The translations under genes were made by a program, and so were the position numbers. DNA of 16,329 nucleotides from CAYYAQ01 sp964469555 (GTDB taxonomy: Bacteria > Planctomycetota > UBA1135 > UBA2386), in contig CAYYAQ010000116.1 of the NCBI GenBank assembly GCA_964469555.1, positions 1-16,329 on the forward strand. Direction: 5' to 3'. Under the pieces are notes generated by a model, which saw only the letters and a list, made by a program, of their open reading frames with translations, did not search any database and was not told where the DNA came from. Shown piece after piece: positions 7,230-14,530 of the stretch; position 1 is the stretch's first letter, and the number at the start of each line of letters is the position of its first letter.

Positions 7230-9590
7230 CTAACGCCGCGCCGAGTCGAACTTCGCCTCGCCCCGCGTGGCCGTCGTCCGGTCACCGACCAGTTCGATCA
7301 CCACAGCATCATCGAGACGCACGCGGTGGCCGCCCTTGATCGACTCGACCACAGCCTTGAATTCGACGGTGTCCGCAGATCGATGCGGGCGGATCACCGT
7401 GACGAAGGTCATCTCCTTCGTAGGCGTTGGCGTCGTCGCCGTCACGTGGTGCTCGGTCAACGCGGCCCGTTTCCGCGGCGGCGGGTCGAACTTGTCGGTC
7501 TGCGCGAACCCGAGTTTCTCCGGCACGAGCCACTTCACGGTGCAAGCCGCGTTGCCCCGAACGATTCGTGCGGATCCGTCCTCGAGCTTCATCTCATCGA
7601 TGGCGTGCAACCACCACTCGAACTTTCGCGGCTTGTCGCTGTTCAGGGTGTCGTGGATGACGATGTAGTCCGGTTTGACGAAGAGAATCCTGCGCGTGAA
7701 TCGCGAGAGGTCAGGGTAGGCCTCTCCCGCCTCACCGACGACGTAGTCGAACTCCGCGCTCGTCGAGAACGCTGTGATCGCGCCCTTTGCCTTCGCCGAG
7801 TGCACGAGCTGGCCCTCGCCGTCGGCCGTGATGCAGTTGGTCGACCGCGTGCTCCACATCCACTTCGTGTGATGCTCGCTGCCGTAGATGTCGCGCTTCC
7901 CCGTCCGGATCAACAGGCGTTCTCCGAACGCGTACAACAGGAACGAATTCTGCGCCTCGTAGCCGTGACTCTGCGTCCCGAAGGGACTGCTCTTGAACAC
8001 GACCTGCACGTTGTCCTTCGCGCCGAGAAGAGTGTGGTTCAGCACGGCGAGTCCCGTCCCGCGGAACAACTTCGATGTCGGCAACCCCTTGGGTTCTTCA
8101 GCCTTCACAAGGTCCGTCATCTGGCGCAGCACGCCGATGAACCCCGGCTCGGAGGGAATCCCGCCCTGCCTCGCGTGCCACTCCCAGTGCCCGTTCTTCG
8201 CGGCCTGGGCAAAGCGACGCATCACCGCGCCGTAGCTCCCCGAGCCCAACTTCGCGGTCTGGTCGCCGAACCCCCCACCGGTCGTGCCGGGCGTCTGCAG
8301 GTAGAGGATCAGATCCCCGACCTTGCTGAAGAACGGCTTGCCATAACTGTCGACACCGTACGCAGACTTCTGGACGTCCGCCCACCACATGAACCGGTTG
8401 AGGTAGCTGCGCCAGTAGGCCAGTCCCTCGTGCCAGCCGCCATCCTCGTCACTCCAAGCCGGATAGACCGCGCCGAAGACACGCGACGCGAACCACACCC
8501 ACTCCTCCGCCGCATCGACATCACCGAATAGCGCGATGCCGACTTCGCCGAGAAAGTGCCAGGCGCGGTTGTTGTGGCTGCCGTAGGGTCGGAAGAGGTG
8601 GCCGGGCGCGAGGTGGCGGTACATGTCCCCACCCCGCACCGAGAGGATTTTCTGGCAAGTCGCCCGCTCCGCCTTGGTCAGCGATCCGTGCAGGAACGTG
8701 TAGGTCCGCGCGAACCAGTAGGCGTAGGGCATCGCCGCCTCGTCGTTGGTCTTGAACCCCGTCGAACCCTTCGGATCCCACTTCGCGACTTCGAGCAGAA
8801 GCCGCTTGCTGACCTCGGCGTGACGTTTGTCACCGGTGATGTGCGCGGCGAACGCGAGGTCGGCAGCCGCCGACAACGCCCTTATCGTCTTGACCCGGTT
8901 GCCCCACCAGATCTTCCGCCAGGCCTCGCTCCTCGGAATGGTGCCCTTCGGGTAGCCATCTGGTTCCTTCGTAGCGGGCGAATCCGCGTGCAAGGTCTCG
9001 CATCTCTCGAGAAGCGCGACGAAGGCCTTGCGGGCAGGCGAGTTTGATTTCTCATCCGTGAGTTTCTTCTTCAGCGCGGGGACTCCCTCAGGCCGCACGA
9101 ACAGCCGCGGGTGCTCTCTTGGCAGGCGCTCCTTGATCTCCTCGCGGCTGGGCATCACGAAGACCTTGGCGTCTTTCATGATCACGATCCTGCGCGTCTT
9201 GCTCCAATCCGAAGTCCCGTCCTTTGTCGTGACGCGGAAGTGCCAGTACCACGTCCCGGGCGCGAGATCCGCGGCGGGGCAGTACACGGGGTACGTCACC
9301 GTCGCGTTTTGCATGCCGATCGTGAACGCCGGACTGAGCGAGGCCTGCCACTTGTATTCCCTCGCGCCCTTGTGCGGTCGCCACACGAATGCCGGAGGGT
9401 TCGTGTTGATGGTCGCTCCATCCACGGGACGCTGTCCCCATTCGCCCGGCGCACGCGGTCGCTCGTCGAGAACCGGTCGCTGCGCCGAGGCCACTGACGC
9501 AACGCACACCAGTGCGGAAAGCGTGCGCAGAAGTTCATCCAAGGGGGCAGGCATCGGGCTGCCAGGATACCCCGCGACGCCGCTGGTCAT
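7230..9590 (-). CDS. Secreted heparinase II/III-like polysaccharide lyase with DUF4962-type N-terminus
   Basis: A large exported protein (786 residues from the ATG at 9590, or 774 from 9554). The N-terminus holds a hydrophobic signal segment (LLRTLSALVCVASVASA before QRP). A beta-sandwich-like region follows (NTNPPAFVWRP, then WYWHFRVTTKDGTSDWS), typical of DUF4962. Next is an alpha/alpha barrel with GSHNNRAWHFLGE (H339, N340, N341) and DGGWHEGLAYW (H387, E388, Y392), positions where heparinase II/III-type lyases carry the catalytic His and Tyr. The C-terminal sandwich has SPFGTQSHGYEAQNSFLLYA (H542) and STNCITADGEGQ, as in the PF07940 domain. Such enzymes cleave uronic-acid polysaccharides by beta-elimination in the periplasm or outside; the substrate here cannot be told. 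No sulfatase, SusC/D pair or other polysaccharide gene lies beside it. The 9590 start is favoured by an upstream G-rich ribosome site, but 9554 gives a more normal signal peptide. Confidence 0.82.
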   Translation of the reverse strand: MTSGVAGYPGSPMPAPLDELLRTLSALVCVASVASAQRPVLDERPRAPGEWGQRPVDGATINTNPPAFVWRPHKGAREYKWQASLSPAFTIGMQNATVTYPVYCPAADLAPGTWYWHFRVTTKDGTSDWSKTRRIVIMKDAKVFVMPSREEIKERLPREHPRLFVRPEGVPALKKKLTDEKSNSPARKAFVALLERCETLHADSPATKEPDGYPKGTIPRSEAWRKIWWGNRVKTIRALSAAADLAFAAHITGDKRHAEVSKRLLLEVAKWDPKGSTGFKTNDEAAMPYAYWFARTYTFLHGSLTKAERATCQKILSVRGGDMYRHLAPGHLFRPYGSHNNRAWHFLGEVGIALFGDVDAAEEWVWFASRVFGAVYPAWSDEDGGWHEGLAYWRSYLNRFMWWADVQKSAYGVDSYGKPFFSKVGDLILYLQTPGTTGGGFGDQTAKLGSGSYGAVMRRFAQAAKNGHWEWHARQGGIPSEPGFIGVLRQMTDLVKAEEPKGLPTSKLFRGTGLAVLNHTLLGAKDNVQVVFKSSPFGTQSHGYEAQNSFLLYAFGERLLIRTGKRDIYGSEHHTKWMWSTRSTNCITADGEGQLVHSAKAKGAITAFSTSAEFDYVVGEAGEAYPDLSRFTRRILFVKPDYIVIHDTLNSDKPRKFEWWLHAIDEMKLEDGSARIVRGNAACTVKWLVPEKLGFAQTDKFDPPPRKRAALTEHHVTATTPTPTKEMTFVTVIRPHRSADTVEFKAVVESIKGGHRVRLDDAVVIELVGDRTTATRGEAKFDSARR

Positions 9591-9595
9591 CAGAG

Positions 9596-9603
9596 CACCC
9601 CCC
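9596..9603 (-). promoter_or_regulatory. Possible ribosome binding site of the lyase gene
   Basis: On the minus strand GGGGGGTG ends five bases before the ATG at 9590. It resembles GGAGGTG with one mismatch and is why the outer start is preferred over the in-frame ATG at 9554, which has no comparable site. Confidence 0.4.
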
Positions 9604-9705
9604 GGTTAAACGACGCGACCGCCTGCCCCAACGGGGGCCGACGGTCCAGCTCGGGAGCCTCTTCGCCGTTCGATTGTTCCAGAGTTTCCTCCGGACCGCG
9701 ATACG

Positions 9706-10047
9706 CTAGCGCGCGACGGTCGTCAGAGCGAAGCGCAGGAGGTGGTCGGCGTAGCCGGTGTCGGACTCGTAGTTGACGTACGGGTCGCTCGGTGAGTAGT
9801 TGAAGAAGTGGCGGTCGATGAACACGCCGACGCTGCGCAGGTCGCGACCGAACGCATTCGCGCGACCGGACTGGCGGCGGCGGAGGTCGGTGAAGTAGGC
9901 GTTGGCCTCGTAGCTGTTCGCGAGAGCGGCCACGTCCACGATGTCGCGGGAAGATTGGTCGGAGGTGACACCAGAGCCCTGGCCTTCCCAGGAGACTGAG
10001 CAGGCGGGCAGGCAGCAGAGCAACAGGAGGAGTGCGAGATTACGCAT
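9706..10047 (-). CDS. Small lipoprotein of unknown function
   Basis: 113 residues. MRNLALLLLLCCLPAC is a lipoprotein signal with lipobox L-P-A-C, so C16 should be lipidated and the protein anchored to a membrane facing the periplasm. The mature part is small and polar, with DLRRRQSGRANAFGRDLRSV and DRHFFNYSPSDPYVNYESDT, then a leucine-rich end (YADHLLRFALTTVAR). I recognise no family. The arginine-rich stretch around RRRQSGRANAFGRDLR is predicted helical and could contact acidic partners, which is only a guess. The ATG at 10047 is supported by a good AAGGA nine bases upstream; the frame stays open to 10494 but that extension has no coding character. It reads toward the lyase gene, 115 bases away, and could share a transcript with it. 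Confidence 0.75.
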   Translation of the reverse strand: MRNLALLLLLCCLPACSVSWEGQGSGVTSDQSSRDIVDVAALANSYEANAYFTDLRRRQSGRANAFGRDLRSVGVFIDRHFFNYSPSDPYVNYESDTGYADHLLRFALTTVAR

Positions 10048-10056
10048 TGCGGCGAT

Positions 10057-10096
10057 TCCTTCGTGCGAAGTTCGGGGTCTGCAAAGCCAAACCCCG
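10057..10096 (-). promoter_or_regulatory. Ribosome binding site of the lipoprotein gene with two leader hairpins
   Basis: On the minus strand the leader contains CGGGGT...ACCCCG (stem 6, loop 12; 10073-10096), then CTTCGCACGAAG (10059-10070, a near-perfect inverted repeat), then AAGGA (10057-10061) nine bases before the ATG at 10047. The second hairpin's 3' arm shares the first bases of the AAGGA, so folding would partly hide the ribosome site. Whether this regulates anything is inference. Confidence 0.4.
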
Positions 10097-10205
10097 GCGG
10101 GAGGGGATGACGTGAGGGGGGACACGTAAGAGGGACGATCAGCCGATCGCAGCGACCAAACAGAGCCGTCGGTCACGACCGGGCGGGGCAAAGTAGCGGG
10201 CCTAA

Positions 10206-10227
10206 GTCGGTTTCGCAACCGGCTTTT
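10206..10227 (+). terminator. Intrinsic terminator-like hairpin without an upstream gene
   Basis: GTCGGTT (10206-10212) pairs with AACCGGC (10217-10223), seven pairs including one G-U, around a four-base loop TCGC, followed directly by TTTT (10224-10227). The stem is moderately strong and the T run short. On the plus strand nothing coding precedes it after the start of the divergent lipoprotein gene, and nadD begins 152 bases downstream. It may end a small RNA, act in the nadD leader, or be fortuitous. Confidence 0.4.
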
Positions 10228-10318
10228 CACGAGCCAGGGGGAACGACGCGAGGAAAGCGGCGACGGGCCTGGAGATGGCCGCGACCGTTTTGTAGCGTGG
10301 CGTCCCAGGCCCTGGCAT

Positions 10319-10340
10319 GCTCCCGGCCCCCCCCGGGAGC
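10319..10340. repeat. Perfect GC-rich inverted repeat (8-base arms, 6-base loop)
   Basis: GCTCCCGG (10319-10326) and CCGGGAGC (10333-10340) are separated by CCCCCC. No T run follows on either strand. It lies 40 bases before nadD and could fold in its leader or bind a regulator; there is no evidence for either. Confidence 0.5.
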
Positions 10341-10379
10341 CCCCCAGACAACTCCATCCCTCATCACCGCTTACGCTGA

Positions 10380-11027
10380 ATGAACATGAGTGCCCCGCGG
10401 ATTGACGGACCGCCGACTCAAACCGGTCTGCTGGTGTTCGGTGGGGCATTTGACCCGCCGCATCGAACCCACCGCAAGATTCTCGTGGCGGCACTGTCGG
10501 CTCTGCCCGCGGATCGTGCGGTCGTGCTGCCCGCGGGGCGGCACCCCTTGAAGGGAGACCGGATCACCGCCCCGGACGCCGCGAGGCTGGAATTGTGCGA
10601 ACTGGCGTTCGGCGACCTGCCGGGGGTCACGGTGCGCGACCTGGAGATGCAGCGCGAGGGCGTCGCCTACACCGTCGAGACGCTGCGGGAACTCGCCTCG
10701 GAGTTTCCCGGGCGACGGTTGTTCCTCCTGATCGGGTCGGACAACCTGCGGATCCTCGACCACTGGCACGACCATCACGCGCTGCTCGAGCTCGCGACGG
10801 TCGTCACGGTCCTGCGGAGCGGTCAGCCCATCGATCGGGCGAGCCTGGAAGCGCAGGATCTGACAGCGACGGAGATCGATGATCTGCTCTCCTGGACCAT
10901 CGACGCCGGCGCGGACGACGTCTCCGCCACCGCGATCCGCGCCGCGGTGCACGCTGGCGAGAATCCTGCAGAATTGGACGAAAGGGTGGCAGACCGGATC
11001 CGCGCCTTGGGTCTCTACACCTCCTGA
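10380..11027 (+). CDS. nadD: Nicotinate-nucleotide adenylyltransferase NadD
   Basis: NadD joins nicotinate mononucleotide with ATP to give deamido-NAD, the step before NAD synthetase. The 215-residue product has the nucleotidyltransferase start GGAFDPPHRTH (residues 21-31), the interior LLIGSDN (116-122) followed by HWH, and VSATAIRAAV (181-190) in the place of the ISSTxIR motif. The usual HxGH signature reads HRTH, keeping both histidines but replacing Gly with Thr. ATGs at 10380 and 10386 are both possible starts; about 16 residues precede the first strand, which is a little long, and no Shine-Dalgarno site separates them. Its TGA overlaps the next gene's ATG by one base, so the two are translated as a unit. 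Genes often found beside nadD (obg, proB, rsfS) are absent. Confidence 0.88.
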   Translation: MNMSAPRIDGPPTQTGLLVFGGAFDPPHRTHRKILVAALSALPADRAVVLPAGRHPLKGDRITAPDAARLELCELAFGDLPGVTVRDLEMQREGVAYTVETLRELASEFPGRRLFLLIGSDNLRILDHWHDHHALLELATVVTVLRSGQPIDRASLEAQDLTATEIDDLLSWTIDAGADDVSATAIRAAVHAGENPAELDERVADRIRALGLYTS

Positions 11028-11863
11028 TGGAACCCTGGTTCGCAGCACCCGCAAGCTTCCTCCTGCTCGTGCTCGGCGTGTACTGCCATCGCAACTGGCT
11101 GGCGTTGTTTCCGGAGGATCCGCCGGGCACCGGACGCCATCAGCACGTGGTTCCGATGCCGATGGCCGGGTGGGTACCAACAGTCGTAGCGATCGCGGCG
11201 TTCGCGTACTTCGGCGAATCAGAGTGGATCGCCGGCGGCGTGGCGCTGGCAAGCCTGACCGGATACCTGGACGATCGTGGCAAGTCGATCGGGCGGGAGA
11301 TGACCTGGCGGGTGAAGGGCGGAGTACTCGCCGCGGCGACGGCGCTCGCACTGGTCGGCGCGGCGGAACAACTCCAGCCGGACCCCGTTTCGCTCATCGT
11401 CGCGTTCCTCTGGCTGTTCGCCGTGACCAACGCGGTGAACTTCATGGACAACACCAACGGGGTATCCGTGACGCTCGGATCCATGGGCCTGCTGCTGATC
11501 AGTCAGGGCGAAGGCGTGTTGGCGTTCGTCGGCTTTGCTTTCCTCGGCTTCGTTCCGGCGAACTGGCCGCGACCGAGGGTGTTCCTGGGCGACAGCGGCT
11601 CTCTCGGACTGGGTCTCTGCCTCGGGTGGGCCACGCTGCGCACGGTCGAACACCCGTTCACCTGGCTGGCCATCGCGCCCATCGCGCTCTTCGCGCTGGA
11701 CTTCACCCAGGTGATCCTCGCGAGGCTCGTCCTCGGCATTCCACCCTGGCTCGGCGACCGTCGCCACATCACCCACATCTCGATCAATCTGGGTCTGCCA
11801 CGGGTGTTGGTCGCGCCGTTGTTCGCCGCCATCGGCTACACCATCTTTCGGGTCGCCGTCTGA
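11027..11863 (+). CDS. Compact polyprenyl-phosphate N-acetylhexosamine-1-phosphate transferase (WecA/MraY superfamily, PF00953)
   Basis: Integral membrane enzyme expected to move a sugar-1-phosphate from a UDP-sugar to undecaprenyl phosphate, the first step of a glycan. Motifs along its 278 residues: D31-P-P...RHQHVVPMPMAG (as in the RKxHxxPxPxxGG block), GYLDDRG with D82/D83, TNAVNFMDNTNGVS (134-147, in place of the usual NxxDGxDG), VFLGDSGSLGLG (185-196), and GDRRHITH (243-250) for the cytoplasmic His motif. I count roughly nine hydrophobic segments. WecA, TagO and MraY are about 350 residues, so this member is short, mainly in the first half. Sugar specificity cannot be read. It overlaps nadD by one base and ends 14 bases from the convergent M16 gene. 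No other glycan gene is nearby. Confidence 0.85.
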   Translation: MEPWFAAPASFLLLVLGVYCHRNWLALFPEDPPGTGRHQHVVPMPMAGWVPTVVAIAAFAYFGESEWIAGGVALASLTGYLDDRGKSIGREMTWRVKGGVLAAATALALVGAAEQLQPDPVSLIVAFLWLFAVTNAVNFMDNTNGVSVTLGSMGLLLISQGEGVLAFVGFAFLGFVPANWPRPRVFLGDSGSLGLGLCLGWATLRTVEHPFTWLAIAPIALFALDFTQVILARLVLGIPPWLGDRRHITHISINLGLPRVLVAPLFAAIGYTIFRVAV

Positions 11864-11877
11864 CGGACAGCGAGACG

Positions 11878-13155
11878 TCAGGCGCGTCGGATGGTCGCGG
11901 TGGCGAACGCGTCGTCGACGAAGTGCTCCTCGCGGCGACCGCAGAGCTGCTCGAGGGTGACCGATTGGACGCGTTCGAGATTCCCGAACGGGGCGATGCG
12001 CTCGAGCGCCTCCTTGGCGTGGCGGAAAGCCATGCCCTTCACGGACGCGAACGAACGCACGTAGCCGCCGAGGACCTTGCGGCGGACCCGTTGCAGGTGG
12101 TCCTCGCCGATCTCCGCACGATCTGTGTCGTACATCACGCCCTTGAGTGCCTCGACCGCTGCGTCGGGATCGTCGCACTCGCAACCAACCGCGGTGACGC
12201 CAAAGTTGGGCTCGGACATGTAGTTCGCGCTGAGCGTGTCGTCGACCAACTCCTGGCGGCGCAACTCCTCCCGAAGGTCGCTCGACGAACCGAACAGGCT
12301 GTCCAGGAGGATGCGGCTCAGCAGGTTTCGTTCGAGACGAGCTTCGGGATTCTTCAGGAGCGTCCGGTCCTTGAAGCCGAGCAACGCCCTCGATCTCGAC
12401 ACCTCGAGCTCACGCCTACTGTTCGATCCATCCACGGGACCGAGATCCTCGGGACTCCGCCGTTGCGGAGCACTCCTCGAGGGCAGCGTGCACGCCTCGG
12501 CGGCGTCGAGCACCACTTCTGGATCGACGGGTCCGGCCACCGCCATCGCTGCGTTGCCCGTGCAGTAGAACGCGCCGTAACACGCGAGCAATTCCTCGGC
12601 GGTGATCTCCTGGATCGAGGGCACCGTCCCCCCCACCGGATGGCGCACGGGGTGCTCCTTGTAGAGGCAGCCGAGGAAGTCGAAGAACCCGCGGTAGTCC
12701 GGGTTGTCCTCGTACATCCGGATTTCCTGTTCGATGATCCCGCGCTCTTTCTCGACGTTCTCGGGCGTGATGTGCGCATTGCTCACGAGGTGCACGAGGT
12801 CGTCGAGGTTCACGCGAAACTGGTCGGTCCCGGTGAAGTAGTACGTCGTCTGCGCAAAACCGGTCATCGCGTTGACCCGCGCGCCGCGTCGCGCAAACCG
12901 ATCGAAGGCCTGAAGCTCCTCATCTTCGAACAGCTTGTGTTCGAGGTAGTGGGCGACGCCCTCCGGACTGCGGTGCAACACGCCATCGACCTCGAATCCG
13001 AGATCCGTGCTGCCGTACTCGAACGTGATCACCGCGGCGGTCTCGTGAAACCGGTCGGTCGGGACCACGCGAACCGGCAGCCCATGGCTCGTTTCCGCGA
13101 GCCACACCTCCTCGCCCAGGACCGGATCTTCGATCTTCTGGAATCGATCACTCAT
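11878..13155 (-). CDS. M16 zinc peptidase, active subunit (YfmH-like)
   Basis: Insulinase/pitrilysin-family metallopeptidase of 425 residues. The inverted zinc motif H69-Y-L-E72-H73 (HYLEHKLFED) is intact, and ERGIIEQEIRM supplies the third ligand, probably E144. The sequence around it (SPEGVAHYLEHKLFED, FARRGARVNAMTGFAQTTYY) is closest in my recollection to YfmH/YmfH-type proteins, which act with a catalytically silent partner. Residues about 110-240 and 240-425 look like the two tandem M16 halves. No signal peptide is seen, so it should be cytoplasmic. The start ATG overlaps the stop of the upstream gene as ATGA, indicating translational coupling with that partner. Confidence 0.88.
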   Translation of the reverse strand: MSDRFQKIEDPVLGEEVWLAETSHGLPVRVVPTDRFHETAAVITFEYGSTDLGFEVDGVLHRSPEGVAHYLEHKLFEDEELQAFDRFARRGARVNAMTGFAQTTYYFTGTDQFRVNLDDLVHLVSNAHITPENVEKERGIIEQEIRMYEDNPDYRGFFDFLGCLYKEHPVRHPVGGTVPSIQEITAEELLACYGAFYCTGNAAMAVAGPVDPEVVLDAAEACTLPSRSAPQRRSPEDLGPVDGSNSRRELEVSRSRALLGFKDRTLLKNPEARLERNLLSRILLDSLFGSSSDLREELRRQELVDDTLSANYMSEPNFGVTAVGCECDDPDAAVEALKGVMYDTDRAEIGEDHLQRVRRKVLGGYVRSFASVKGMAFRHAKEALERIAPFGNLERVQSVTLEQLCGRREEHFVDDAFATATIRRA

Positions 13156-14465
13156 CGGGCTATCTCCGGTTCGGATGGCGCGGGCACTTCGGACGGCGCC
13201 AGAAGATACGAGTAGTCAAGCTGCATCCCTTCCACGCTCGACGCGACCTGCTCCGCGGTGACGCCTTCGTAGCTCTCGAACAGATCTGCCGGCGTGCGAT
13301 CCAAGCCGAGGTTCCACTGGTCTTCGACGAAGCGCACGTGCGAACGGACCGTGTCCGTCAGCGACGTGATCGACGAGAGGATGCCGGCGCGCGCAGTCGC
13401 GAGTTCTTCGGTCGTGAAGTCGCCGGACGCCAGCGCCGCGAACTGGCGCAGCGTCTCTTCCTCCACTGCTGTCCCCGCGGTCTCGTCGAGACCCACGTTC
13501 ACGGTCAGCAGACCCTTGTGGCGATCGAGAGCCGCCTGGGCGTAGTAGGCGAGCGAGCGTTTCTCACGCACCTCGCGGAAGAGCCGCGAATGCGGGCCGC
13601 CGCCGAGCATGTTCGAGAAGACCGCGCGCCCCATCCACACCTTGGGATCGTCGGTCATCGGCAGGCGGAAGATCAGCACCATCTTGCTCTGCTGCAAGTC
13701 GACCCGTTCGACACTGGAACGTCGGGCCTGGACCTCGCGCTGAATCGACTTCCGAACCGGCTCGGGTTGCCGATCGGGAAGGTGATCGAGGAATCCGGCG
13801 ACGCGCTCGAGGAACTGCTCGTCGTCGGGGAGGGCTCCCATCCCCATCACGAGCAGCTCGCCGCGCTGCAAGAAGTCCTGGCGCGCCTGCTCCGGCATCG
13901 CCCGGTCCATCGCTTCGATCGCCGCGACGCCACCGTGCTCGGGGATCGACATCGGCTCGCCCTCGCAGGCGCGGGCCAGGGACTGTTGGGCTGCGTAGGC
14001 GCCCCGGTCGTCGAACACGGAGCGGGCGTCGTGGACTGCCTGGCGCTGCTCGCGGGCGAAGATCTCATCGGGAAATCCGTCGCCGTCGAGTCGCGGATGG
14101 GCGAGGAACTCGGCGAGAAAACCGAGGCCGTCGGCCAGTTGGTCCGGGCGATCCGGAAGGTAGTCGCCGGCGACGCAGTCGAGACCGAATCGCAGGACGT
14201 GCACCTCGCCCTCCTTGCTGGACCCCGGCGCCACCATCGCGCCGTAGAGGGACTCCATCCGTCGCGCCAGCGCCGGCCCGTCCGGATAATTCGCCGTACC
14301 CTGCATCAGGAGAACGGGAAGAACCGACCTGGCTGCGGCCCGTTCGTCGAGAGTTCGGCGGGCGGCGAGGTGGATGCAAAACGTCTTGAAACGCGTATCG
14401 GGCAGCCAGAGCACCGGCACGCCGGCCACTTCCGTGCGTTTGAATCCCGCGAAGGGCTGGTCCAT
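13152..14465 (-). CDS. M16 peptidase-like subunit lacking the zinc motif (YfmF-like)
   Basis: 437 residues with the M16 fold signature but no HxxEH: the expected position reads SVLPVLLMQGTANYPDG. The C-terminal half keeps FSNMLGGGPHSRLFREVREK and RSLAYYAQA, the Arg/Tyr region that in M16 heterodimers contacts substrate, together with a G-rich turn before it. This split of metal site in one subunit and R/Y pair in the other is known for mitochondrial processing peptidase and bacterial M16B pairs. It sits immediately upstream of the active subunit with a four-base ATGA overlap. The ATG at 14465 is chosen since it begins directly with MDQPFAGFKRTEVAGVPVLW, the first strand. No signal peptide is present. 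The biological substrate is unknown. Confidence 0.85.
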   Translation of the reverse strand: MDQPFAGFKRTEVAGVPVLWLPDTRFKTFCIHLAARRTLDERAAARSVLPVLLMQGTANYPDGPALARRMESLYGAMVAPGSSKEGEVHVLRFGLDCVAGDYLPDRPDQLADGLGFLAEFLAHPRLDGDGFPDEIFAREQRQAVHDARSVFDDRGAYAAQQSLARACEGEPMSIPEHGGVAAIEAMDRAMPEQARQDFLQRGELLVMGMGALPDDEQFLERVAGFLDHLPDRQPEPVRKSIQREVQARRSSVERVDLQQSKMVLIFRLPMTDDPKVWMGRAVFSNMLGGGPHSRLFREVREKRSLAYYAQAALDRHKGLLTVNVGLDETAGTAVEEETLRQFAALASGDFTTEELATARAGILSSITSLTDTVRSHVRFVEDQWNLGLDRTPADLFESYEGVTAEQVASSVEGMQLDYSYLLAPSEVPAPSEPEIAR

Positions 14466-14530
14466 CGCCGAAGCATACCGGAGGCGATGGCGAACGCATC
14501 GTCGCAGGTTGTCTCACTCGCTAGGATATC

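Larger units (their letters stand above)
10048..10379. other. Intergenic region between divergent lipoprotein gene and nadD
   Basis: No convincing ORF lies in these 332 bases. They hold the lipoprotein leader hairpins (10059-10096), a terminator-like hairpin on the plus strand (10206-10227) and a GC-rich hairpin (10319-10340). I found no clear sigma-70 promoter and no tRNA or riboswitch that I recognise. The presence of a terminator with no coding gene before it raises the possibility of a small RNA or an attenuated nadD leader here. Confidence 0.6.

Noticed and set aside
7035..8531. Plus-strand frame of about 498 codons opposite the lyase gene
   Set aside because: Antisense to a gene with intact family motifs on the other strand; translation has no recognisable domain.
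10048..10379. tRNA or NAD-type riboswitch upstream of nadD
   Set aside because: No cloverleaf, T-loop or conserved riboswitch core could be recognised; only simple hairpins are present.
10879..13215. Plus-strand frame of about 778 codons overlapping nadD, the transferase and the M16 gene
   Set aside because: Arg-rich, domain-free translation in a shadow frame of three well-supported genes.
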